Source: an uncultured Desulfobacter sp.
Lineage (GTDB): Bacteria; Desulfobacterota; Desulfobacteria; Desulfobacterales; Desulfobacteraceae
NCBI RefSeq assembly: GCF_963666145.1
Contig: NZ_OY762614.1
Span: 1,044,501-1,108,500, forward strand
Direction of reading: 5' to 3'
DNA: 64,000 nucleotides
Position numbers and translations under genes: made by a program. The stretch's first letter is position 1. Every line of letters starts with the position of its first letter. The notes beneath the pieces were generated by a model that was given only the letters and a program-made list of their open reading frames with translations, made no database searches and had not been told where the DNA came from. Positions 52,235 through 60,210 of the stretch are shown piece after piece.

Positions 52235-52863
52235 CAGAACCACCTTCGCCGGTCCTGTTCGCCGGTCGGCAGTTCCCACCAGACACCGAGGTGATCGATC
52301 TTGTGAACATCCGGCTGGTCTCTCTTGAAGCTTTGGGGGGTCTGCCCAAGCTTCGCGTGTTGCGGCTGCACCACACCAACCCCCACCAGTCACCGGGTGG
52401 GGCACTGCTTGACCTGTCGGTGCTAGGCAAGTGCCCTCACCTGACCGTCATGGAGTTACCGCAGCAGAGCGTGCAGGCCCTTGACGGCCTCGAAGGGCAC
52501 CCCAATCTGCACACCATCGACATCAGTGCCACGCGCGTTTCGGACCTCGCCCCCCTGGCCGGGCTGCCGGGCCTCACCACCCTGCGGCTGCGTCACACGC
52601 GTATGACCGACATTACACCGTTAGCTTCGGTCTTGTCATTGGAAGAACTGGATATCGCTCACACCGCCGTTGCAGACATCTCCCCACTCCGCTGGCTCCC
52701 CAGGCTTGTGTCACTGGACCTGCGGGCCACCCCTGTGACCGACTTATCCCCGCTCATGGACATGGCCGCACTGCAACAGGTTGTTGTGCAGCGATTGGCG
52801 GTTGATGTCGAAAAGATTGACCAGCTTCGAGAAAACCGACCTGAACTTGAGGTGATCGTCTAA
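52231..52863 (+). CDS. Leucine-rich-repeat protein, partner of the zincin
   Basis: 210 residues, no signal peptide. At least six repeats of about 22 residues of the internalin-like type: LVSLEALGGLPKLRVLRLHHT, DLAPLAGLPGLTTLRLRHT, DITPLASVLSLEELDIAHT and DISPLRWLPRLVSLDLRAT. The start ATG overlaps the zincin stop (ATGA), so both are made together. A cytoplasmic binding protein, either immunity-like or a specificity factor, is my inference. 3' end overlaps the convergent acylase gene by four bases. Same high-GC composition as its partner. Confidence 0.8.
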   Translation: MTEPPSPVLFAGRQFPPDTEVIDLVNIRLVSLEALGGLPKLRVLRLHHTNPHQSPGGALLDLSVLGKCPHLTVMELPQQSVQALDGLEGHPNLHTIDISATRVSDLAPLAGLPGLTTLRLRHTRMTDITPLASVLSLEELDIAHTAVADISPLRWLPRLVSLDLRATPVTDLSPLMDMAALQQVVVQRLAVDVEKIDQLRENRPELEVIV

Positions 52864-55274
52864 TTCAAATTGCCCTCAGGCAGCAATGTCAGGGTCTTTT
52901 TTGCATGGGCCTTGATGGCGGCATCTGAAAACCACCAGTACCGGACAACCCCTGCCATAAAATCGTTCACCAAATCTTTTTGATGGGAATGAAAGGTCTG
53001 GCCTGACGCCCCGCCAGGCAACACAGCCATAATCTTTTCATCATCCCCCATATCCGCCACAAACCGCAGGGAGGCACAATGGGTCACCGCATAGGGGGCA
53101 TCAAAATCGTACCATCCCCGATACAAGGTTTCCCCTGATCCGCCCATGGGCATGGGACCGGTGCCGAGAAGGGCCTTGAGCCTACCCTTGCGGGCAAGGG
53201 GATTGACCAATTCAAGGGTATGCATATCCCCCCAGCGCCATTGGGCAGGGTCATCACCGAGAAGCGGGGCCAACTCGTTTCGTGCGGCATGGGCAGCCCG
53301 GACGAAAATATCCGACATGGTTTCCGTTGTACCGGCCGTGCGCAGATCATCAAAAAAAAGGCTTTCACCGGCCTCCACAAACCATAGAAGGCGTTCCTGC
53401 CAGTAATACCAGGTATTTAAAAACGTCAACACCTTTTGCGGCCCCAGGTCATCTTCAAACACAGCCAGGACAAAATGGCGGTATATGGTTTGAAAAAGTA
53501 AAGGCCCTGGCTTTTCAGGATCATCTTTAAAATTCCAATCCGCCAGAATTTGCCCCATATCTTTTGTATCCGGGTTAGCCAGCAGAATCCGCGCCATAAT
53601 AGGCGCAATGCGCCGGGCCATTGCATTGCCCGTATCCCTTTGGTACCGCCACATATCCAAGGGGGCCTGCTCGACCTTTTCCCCCATGAGTTCCTTTAAT
53701 CTTGCATAACGAAATGACGGCGCAAAAAAAGAAGAGTAGTAATGGGGAAAGCCTGAATCCACCGTTTTATTATTGCAGGTGCCGATCCACTTTTTTCCCG
53801 GGTTGATCTGCCCGGGCATCTGATCCGGTGCAATCCAGCCAACCCAATTATCCGTGCCGTCTTTGACCACATGGGGAAAGGTGCCGCCGCAGCTTCGTAC
53901 GGGAATCCTGCCGGACGCCTGGTGGCCGATATTTCCGGAACTGTCGGCAAACACCCAGTTAAAACAGGCCACGGTCAAATCCTGCATGGCCCGGGAAAGA
54001 TCTTGGGCATTTTTAGCCTTCAAAACATCCAGTAATCCGATGTTCGGCGTCATGGACGCCTCAGAGGCGAATCGGAGTGTGAACACCTTATTGCCATCCA
54101 GACCGTCGAGAATTTTAGAGACCACCGGCCCCCTGCGGGTGGTCCGGATATCCAGATCTTCTGTGCGAAAACCGCCGGGCAAATCCTTATCTTTAATTTT
54201 CAACCGTTCTTTAATATGCCCAAAGGCGATGGAATTATTCCCTTCCAGATAATGGTCCGGATTCTTTGGATCAACGGTTTCAATGTATAGATCCACCATG
54301 TCGCCATAGTTGTTGGTGGCAGACAAGGCAATGTGCTCAGTACGCCCTACCCCCATCCCCGGAATACCCGGGATCTGAGCCCCAACAGCCCGGATGCCGG
54401 AACATATCAATCCGGCCGGATACCAGACACCCGGCAAAATTCTCGGGTCCAGATGGGGATCTCCGGCCAGCAGCGCAGATCCGGTTGCGGACTTTTCCGG
54501 GGCCACCGCCCAGTTATTACTGCCCACCCGCAAATTCCGATCTCCGGCATACGCCAAAAGCCCCGGATCAAACGGCAGAGCTAACCCAAGATTCTCTTTG
54601 GGCGGCATGGAAATAACTCCCTTGTCGTCCGGATCATCCACATTGATATTCAACGGCAGGAGCATGGCGGTTTTTTCATACCCCAGGGTATCCAGCAGCA
54701 TCTGGGAAATAATTTCGGAGGAGAGATTGGCAGCCGTGGAATATCCCATATAAAACAGCACCCCAAGACAATCTTCCACCTGCCATAAATCGGGTTTAAT
54801 CCCGGCTACACGAAACTCTAAAGCAAGATCATCCGGACATTGTTTTATGAAGGCATTTATGCCGTCCACATAGTGCTGAAACTGTTTTCGCAAGGCAGGA
54901 TTCAATATTTGGCCCTGTTTTTTCGCCATGCGGGAAATGCTGATGGTTCGCATACGCACATCCAGATCCCGGGCCTTGCCACCCGCAAACTCGCATATGC
55001 GCCCCTCATAATACATCCGGGTCATCTGCATCTGGAACAACCGGTCCTGGGCCGTGACAAACCCTTGGGCAAAAAACAAATCTTCTATATTTTCAGCATG
55101 AATATAGGCAATGCCCGAATGGTCCCGGGTAACGGTCACAGGATCTTTTAAACCGGCAAGGCTTAACTGCCCGTCATCCTGGTAATCATTGAGTTGGGGT
55201 AGAAAGAAAAAAAGAACCGCACAGCAGACCACCAGCAAAGCGACAACGACACAGACACGCCGAATCCATTTCAT
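52860..55274 (-). CDS. Penicillin acylase family protein (N-terminal nucleophile hydrolase)
   Basis: 804 residues. N-terminal hydrophobic segment (8-27) as signal or anchor. Alpha-chain region with GFVTAQDRLFQMQMTR. The autocatalytic cleavage creates the nucleophile Ser in RVGSNNWAVA (around residue 250), exactly as in acylases; SATNNYGDMVDLYIE and further S45 motifs follow. Members hydrolyse amides such as penicillin G, acyl-homoserine lactones or other acylated amines. Substrate unknown. AAGGAG precedes the ATG. 3' end overlaps the LRR gene. Confidence 0.9.
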   Translation of the reverse strand: MKWIRRVCVVVALLVVCCAVLFFFLPQLNDYQDDGQLSLAGLKDPVTVTRDHSGIAYIHAENIEDLFFAQGFVTAQDRLFQMQMTRMYYEGRICEFAGGKARDLDVRMRTISISRMAKKQGQILNPALRKQFQHYVDGINAFIKQCPDDLALEFRVAGIKPDLWQVEDCLGVLFYMGYSTAANLSSEIISQMLLDTLGYEKTAMLLPLNINVDDPDDKGVISMPPKENLGLALPFDPGLLAYAGDRNLRVGSNNWAVAPEKSATGSALLAGDPHLDPRILPGVWYPAGLICSGIRAVGAQIPGIPGMGVGRTEHIALSATNNYGDMVDLYIETVDPKNPDHYLEGNNSIAFGHIKERLKIKDKDLPGGFRTEDLDIRTTRRGPVVSKILDGLDGNKVFTLRFASEASMTPNIGLLDVLKAKNAQDLSRAMQDLTVACFNWVFADSSGNIGHQASGRIPVRSCGGTFPHVVKDGTDNWVGWIAPDQMPGQINPGKKWIGTCNNKTVDSGFPHYYSSFFAPSFRYARLKELMGEKVEQAPLDMWRYQRDTGNAMARRIAPIMARILLANPDTKDMGQILADWNFKDDPEKPGPLLFQTIYRHFVLAVFEDDLGPQKVLTFLNTWYYWQERLLWFVEAGESLFFDDLRTAGTTETMSDIFVRAAHAARNELAPLLGDDPAQWRWGDMHTLELVNPLARKGRLKALLGTGPMPMGGSGETLYRGWYDFDAPYAVTHCASLRFVADMGDDEKIMAVLPGGASGQTFHSHQKDLVNDFMAGVVRYWWFSDAAIKAHAKKTLTLLPEGNLN

Positions 55275-55428
55275 GGCAGCTCCTTGGAAATATATAAAAG
55301 TACTGCATCATAGGCACTTGCCCCCGGCAATGTCAATAAAGGCGAAAATGTTTACAGGTCAATCGCATATGTTAAAAGAGACAAAGAATCTCAAGTGAAC
55401 TTGAACCCGAATTGCACAGCAATTTAAA

Positions 55429-55570
55429 CTCTGTGTCCTCTGTGGTTCAAAAAAAATGCGGGCAACGCCCGCAAAATACAAACCAAGAGGTTTGATAAAA
55501 AAACATTCAATCCCTTCGGGATTTCATTTTTTAAACCACCGAGAACACAGAGGTTTGGCAGTTGCCAAAC
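55429..55570. repeat. Cluster of four mini-hairpins within an inverted repeat
   Basis: Part of the 379-base gap between the acylase and LysE genes; no coding frame is convincing there. An inverted repeat of 19 bases (55429-55447 and 55534-55552, 17 matching) encloses three hairpins: TGCGGGC-AAC-GCCCGCA (55457-55473), CAAACC-AAGA-GGTTTG (55479-55494), AATCCC-TTC-GGGATT (55509-55523). A fourth, GTTTGGC-AGTT-GCCAAAC (55553-55570), follows at once. The tight array with 3- to 4-base loops is not a terminator form; it may be a structured RNA or a degenerate repeat-type mobile element. Confidence 0.75.
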
Positions 55571-55653
55571 TACACAGAGAATGGCACCGTGATGAAAAAT
55601 GGCAACCGGTAAGGTTTATACATCCAAGTTACATGCGCTTGCCCTAAAAATGC

Positions 55654-56271
55654 TTAAAGCCAACCCAGAAGCCCTGCACCCTCCCGGGCAAGCCCCCAGG
55701 CAAAGCAGCACAAAAGAAGACCCAACACCCGCATGGTCCAGACATAGGCGGCACCGGTCAGAAAGCTGCGGGTCCTGGCCACCACAAGAGCCAAAGCAAG
55801 TTTGGATCCCACAAGCAGCAGATAAAAGCCGGCCACAAATCCAACCGCCCCTCCCGGATGACTCTGCCAGGCCTTAGACGCCACGGGGGCACCCACGGTA
55901 ATCCAGAACAGGTAAGGATGGGGGCTTAAAATATTTACCAGCACCCCCTTCATCAGGGATGCGGACATACGCCCGGTGGATTCGGGCATCTGCCCGGCAG
56001 TTCTGATACATGAAATTCCCATTTTGAGAACGATAACCGCCCCGGCAATGGATATAACACCCAGCACAGGGTCTGATTCGGAGAACCAGTAAACCAAAAG
56101 AAAAGAGACAATCAACACAGGAAGATCTGAAATCAGCGGTGCCAGGGCCACACGGATACCGGCGCGTACACCCAAAAGAACGGTTTCACTGATCACAAGG
56201 GCCAGCAAAGGCCCCGGCGACAAACCGGCGGACAATCCCAACACCATCCCCATGAACAAATATGTTTCCAT
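55654..56271 (-). CDS. LysE/RhtB family exporter
   Basis: 205 residues, about six transmembrane helices. N-terminal LGLSAGLSPGPLLALVI contains the family Pro-Gly-Pro; a second conserved region is VLVNILSPHPYLFWI. Exports amino acids or related metabolites through the inner membrane. Its stop lies at 55654, close to the hairpin cluster; substrate unknown. Confidence 0.9.
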   Translation of the reverse strand: METYLFMGMVLGLSAGLSPGPLLALVISETVLLGVRAGIRVALAPLISDLPVLIVSFLLVYWFSESDPVLGVISIAGAVIVLKMGISCIRTAGQMPESTGRMSASLMKGVLVNILSPHPYLFWITVGAPVASKAWQSHPGGAVGFVAGFYLLLVGSKLALALVVARTRSFLTGAAYVWTMRVLGLLLCCFAWGLAREGAGLLGWL

Positions 56272-56475
56272 GTGCCGCCCCTATTTATCCCTGCCCGAAA
56301 AAACCAGGCGGTCAATATACCAGCCGGCTTTTATCTTTTCCATCACAAAGAAACGATAGGGCTAAAAATCATACCTTGCAATCATCTGCACTATGGTTTA
56401 ATTTTTGCCCATTAATTGGTAATGACGATTAGCTTTGCGGCCTTGTGCCGCTTTTTTAAAAACCTGGGACATAAC

Positions 56476-57630
56476 ATGAACACCGACCAGCAAATTATAC
56501 CCCTGTCCGCTTTCAAACGTATTGTGGTCAAAGTGGGCTCAGGGGTGCTGACCCGGAAGAACAGCCTCAATCTTGACGTCATCAACAGCATCGCAAGGCA
56601 GGTCTGCGTACTCCATGACCGGGGTATCGAAGTAATCCTTGTATCTTCCGGGGCCATGGCTGCGGGCGTTAAAAAAATCGGTCTGAAAAAAAGGCCGTCG
56701 GAAACCCCCAAACGACAGGCAGTATCAGCCATCGGTCAGGCAGACCTGATCCGGGAATGGGAAAAGGCTGTGGAACACTGCGGCCGAAAAGTGGCCCAGA
56801 TCCTTCTGACCCGTGGCGACTTGTGCGACCGGGTCAGGTATCTGAATGCCAGAAACACCCTGAATACCCTCCTGGAATGGAAGGTACTGCCCATTGTCAA
56901 TGAAAACGACACGGTGGCGGTAAAATCCCTGCAATTCGGAGACAATGACAATCTAGGCGCCATGATCACCCTGTTGCTTGGCGCAGACCTGATGATCAAT
57001 CTCACGGATATCGGCGGCCTATATAATAAAGATCCCCGCCGCCATGACGATGCACAGCTTCTCAGGCGGGTGACCTCCATGGGCAGCGACATCGAAGCCA
57101 TGGCCGGAAAAATTGCAGGGCCGTTGGGCACAGGGGGCATGGGGACCAAAATAAGTGCGGCTAAAAAACTGACCTCAGCCGGAATTCCCATGATCATTGC
57201 CTGCGGCCTGGAACAGGATATTCTGATTAAAATAATGGACAATGATTATACCGGCACCTATTTTGTTCCCAATGAGCAAAAGGCCTCATCCAGGAAAAAC
57301 TGGATCGGCCTGACCCTCCAGGCCAAGGGCAGAATCACCATAGACAAAGGTGCCCAGAAAGCCGTTGTGGAGCAGGGCAAAAGCCTTTTGCCCTCGGGCA
57401 TTACCCGGGTGGAAGATTATTTTGAGGTCGGTGATCCCGTGGAGTTCATCACAGAGGACAAAGTGGTCCTGGGTATGGGCCTTGTCAATTACAATGCCTC
57501 GGATATATTAAAAATAATGGGCTGCAAGACCAGCCAGATTAAAAAACGCTTGGGTTACAGATCCTATGACGAGGTGATTCACAGAGATAATCTAATGATC
57601 ACCGCATACCCGGACGATGCCCGCTCATAA
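56476..57630 (+). CDS. proB: Glutamate 5-kinase
   Basis: 384 residues from ATG 56476, the start consistent with the kinase fold beginning FKRIVVKVGSGVLT. Further motifs: VSSGAMAAGVKKIGL, NENDTVAV, FGDNDNLGAMI and GTGGMGTKISAAK. A C-terminal PUA domain spans about 290-384. First step of proline synthesis, forming glutamyl 5-phosphate. Followed 35 bases on by proA. Confidence 0.97.
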   Translation: MNTDQQIIPLSAFKRIVVKVGSGVLTRKNSLNLDVINSIARQVCVLHDRGIEVILVSSGAMAAGVKKIGLKKRPSETPKRQAVSAIGQADLIREWEKAVEHCGRKVAQILLTRGDLCDRVRYLNARNTLNTLLEWKVLPIVNENDTVAVKSLQFGDNDNLGAMITLLLGADLMINLTDIGGLYNKDPRRHDDAQLLRRVTSMGSDIEAMAGKIAGPLGTGGMGTKISAAKKLTSAGIPMIIACGLEQDILIKIMDNDYTGTYFVPNEQKASSRKNWIGLTLQAKGRITIDKGAQKAVVEQGKSLLPSGITRVEDYFEVGDPVEFITEDKVVLGMGLVNYNASDILKIMGCKTSQIKKRLGYRSYDEVIHRDNLMITAYPDDARS

Positions 57631-57665
57631 TTATTTTCGGGATAAAATAAAAGGAGAACCATTCT

Positions 57666-58922
57666 ATGTCTTTGGAAAATCAGATCATTGAAATAGCCAA
57701 ACAGGCCAGAGCGGCAGCCCGGATTATGGCGGCTCTGCCTTCGGAACAAAAAAACAGGGCCCTTTTTGCCATTGCCCGGCAGTTGGAAAAAGATAAAGAC
57801 GCCATCCAGGCAGAAAACGCAAAGGATGTGGCCGCAGCCCGGGAAAACGGCTTGTCCGATGCCATGATAGACCGGCTGACCATTACCGATAAGGTCTTGA
57901 ACGGCATGGTTGAAGGTCTGGAATATGTGGCCGGCCTGGAAGATCCCGTGGGCACCCTGTCCGATTCCTCCATCCGGCCCAACGGTATTGAAATGGCCAG
58001 AATGCGCATCCCATTGGGGGTCATCGGCATTATCTACGAATCAAGGCCAAATGTCACCGTGGATGCGGCAGGCTTGTGCCTCAAGGCCGGCAACGCCGTG
58101 ATCCTGCGGGGCGGTTCCGAAGCCATTTACTCCAACAAGGCCCTGGCCCGGGCCATAGAAAAAGGCATTTCCACAGAGGGCCTGCCGGCCGGTGCCGTCC
58201 AGGTCATCCCCACCTCGGACCGGGCTGCCGTGGATATCATGCTCAAGCAGGAAGAGTATATCGATCTGATCATCCCCCGGGGCGGCGAAGGACTGATCCG
58301 CCACGTGGTGGCGGCCTCCAGCATCCCGGTACTCAAGCATTACAAAGGAGTATGCCACGCCTATGTGGATGACCTGGCAGACCTGGAGATGGGCGTGAAC
58401 ATTGTAGTCAATGCCAAAACCCAGCGCCCCGGGGTATGCAATGCCCTGGAGACCCTGCTGGTCCATGAAGGAGTGGCCCAACAATTGCTGCCCATGGCAT
58501 ATAAAGCTTTGGCCCAGGCCGGTGTCACCATCAAGGGCTGCCCTAAAACCTGTGAAATACTGCCCGATGCCATCCCAGCCACCGAAGAGGACTGGCCCAT
58601 GGAATATCTGAATCTGACCCTGGCCGTCAAGGTGGTCAAGGACATGGATGATGCCATGGCCCACATCGCAGCCTACGGCTCCAACCACACCGAAGCGATC
58701 ATCACAACGGACCTGAACCGATCCCGGCGCTTTATCCGGGAAGTGGACGCTTCCCTGGTCATTGTCAATGCATCCACCCGGTTCAATGACGGCGGAGAAC
58801 TGGGCTTAGGCGCAGAGATCGGCATCTCCACCTCAAAGCTGCATGCTTACGGTCCCATGGGCATAAAAGAGCTGACCACCACAAAATTTGTGGCCTGGGG
58901 AAACGGACAGATTCGGTCCTGA
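57666..58922 (+). CDS. proA: Glutamate-5-semialdehyde dehydrogenase
   Basis: 418 residues. NADP-binding and catalytic motifs of the family: MRIPLGVIGIIYESRPNVT, ILRGGSEAIYSNKA, IPRGGEGLI and the catalytic Cys in RPGVCNALETLLVHE. Reduces glutamyl phosphate to the semialdehyde. AAAGGAG before ATG; in operon with proB. Confidence 0.98.
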   Translation: MSLENQIIEIAKQARAAARIMAALPSEQKNRALFAIARQLEKDKDAIQAENAKDVAAARENGLSDAMIDRLTITDKVLNGMVEGLEYVAGLEDPVGTLSDSSIRPNGIEMARMRIPLGVIGIIYESRPNVTVDAAGLCLKAGNAVILRGGSEAIYSNKALARAIEKGISTEGLPAGAVQVIPTSDRAAVDIMLKQEEYIDLIIPRGGEGLIRHVVAASSIPVLKHYKGVCHAYVDDLADLEMGVNIVVNAKTQRPGVCNALETLLVHEGVAQQLLPMAYKALAQAGVTIKGCPKTCEILPDAIPATEEDWPMEYLNLTLAVKVVKDMDDAMAHIAAYGSNHTEAIITTDLNRSRRFIREVDASLVIVNASTRFNDGGELGLGAEIGISTSKLHAYGPMGIKELTTTKFVAWGNGQIRS

Positions 58923-59080
58923 TCAAGGCAGCATTTAATTGTTCTCGTTGGCAATCAAGGTAAACGAAACGCTGCGCGTTGTTGCTATGCGAACAAAAAA
59001 GATCTTCACAAACCAATAGAACTTTTTGGGAGATTTGTTTTGTTTGTAGCGGTCAGGTATTTGAACGACCGGATTTTTTA

Positions 59081-59110
59081 TTGACAGGATGTCCGGGTAT
59101 CCATTATTTG
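59081..59110 (+). promoter_or_regulatory. Candidate promoter for the HEARH protein gene
   Basis: TTGACA at 59081-59086 with TATTTG at 59105-59110 (18 bases apart; TTATTT one base earlier gives 17). A GGAG site lies 45 bases further on, before the ATG at 59146. Supports independent expression from proBA. Confidence 0.45.
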
Positions 59111-59145
59111 ATAAATACTTATTGAAATAAAAGGAGTCTATACCC

Positions 59146-59826
59146 ATGCCTACGATGACCGACAACGCCATAGTCGTCCAGTTTGCCAATGCATGTAAAG
59201 CTAACGTCCATCAGAAGTGGGGCACCTTTGGGTCCGGACAGCAGCGGGCGCAGAAGCTATACGATATTACCTTGATCGTGCTTGATATCTGCCAGGTTCC
59301 GAGGCCGACCCTGCAGCTGAATGCCAATCTTGGCGGGGCGAGCGGCCTCTTCGATTTTCCCACGTGGACACTGAAGATAGACCCTAACGGTTTCGGTCAG
59401 GTTGCCCCCCCTGACAGGGATGGTTTTCTGACACTGGTCACACTCATATATCATGAGGCACGCCATTGCGAGCAGTGGTTTCACATGGCCCGCTATGCCG
59501 CGGTCGGCCATCAGATGACCGCCCAGAAACTGGCGGCATCACAATTTATCCCCCAGAATATTGCGACCACGGCGCTAAGCAGAAAGATGGGATTGAGTGA
59601 TCCCATGCTGGCACTTACCAAAGGCTGGTATGAAAGTGTCTACGGCAGCCAGTCGGGTTTCCGGGGCATCAACCTGCAGGGGTTAATGCTGAGAAGAACC
59701 GGTGCCGCACAGGATATGAACGCCTTCCGCAATGGATTTCATTCTCGCTACAAGGGAAATCTTCCGGAAGAGGTAGATGCATGGGCGATACAGGACCTGG
59801 TTGCAGCGCATTACAAGTATCCCTGA
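59146..59826 (+). CDS. Putative zincin-like protein with HEARH motif
   Basis: 226 residues, no signal peptide. IYHEARHCEQWFHMARYAA (HEARH at 103-107, Glu at 109) is a metallopeptidase-like helix; the preceding FPTWTLKIDP resembles the strand before the helix in zincins. I recall similar HEARHxEQWF motifs in proteins linked to phage-tail-like secretion particles, but this is memory, not a search. AGGAG before ATG; own promoter possible. It sits between proA and UPF0182 with a gap of more than 200 bases on each side, as expected for an inserted gene. Activity unproven. Confidence 0.6.
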   Translation: MPTMTDNAIVVQFANACKANVHQKWGTFGSGQQRAQKLYDITLIVLDICQVPRPTLQLNANLGGASGLFDFPTWTLKIDPNGFGQVAPPDRDGFLTLVTLIYHEARHCEQWFHMARYAAVGHQMTAQKLAASQFIPQNIATTALSRKMGLSDPMLALTKGWYESVYGSQSGFRGINLQGLMLRRTGAAQDMNAFRNGFHSRYKGNLPEEVDAWAIQDLVAAHYKYP

Positions 59827-60210
59827 TTAAAACATCCAATCTTCTATAAGAAGGTAAGTCAAGTGTTCGATTCACGAACATCAATGACCTATGCAATAGA
59901 AAGACAAGCGTTCTGGTCAAAGTTACGGCAGCACGTTTCTTTGCATTTTTGCCACCACGTAAGGCCAAAAATAAATATCCCGTTTTTGAAAAAAGCAAGC
60001 CTATCTGTACAAAACGCAATGGAATAGATATGGTCCTCATGAAAAATAACACTTAAGATGATAAATAATAGGGTAACGGGGTTGTCCCAAAGGCATTTTA
60101 CATAATTTCACTTATTGTTTTTCCTATTGTCTTTTTTTATCGTACCATTCATAAATATGCTGTTTGTTGATTATTTTTTTCCTAAACCTTAACCCAATTG
60201 GAATATAGCC
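59827..60210. other. Intergenic region upstream of UPF0182
   Basis: About 380 bases, no convincing gene. A small perfect inverted repeat, TGTTCG and CGAACA around ATTCA, lies at 59864-59880. The AT-rich 60100-60200 part should hold the promoter of the UPF0182 gene. Confidence 0.4.

Noticed and set aside
59864..59880. TGTTCG/CGAACA palindrome as a LexA box
   Set aside because: Arms are in the opposite orientation to the GAAC-N4-GTTC type and no SOS gene is adjacent.
59669..60052. 127-codon minus-strand frame
   Set aside because: Largely antisense to the HEARH protein gene; low-complexity hydrophobic product and no ribosome site.
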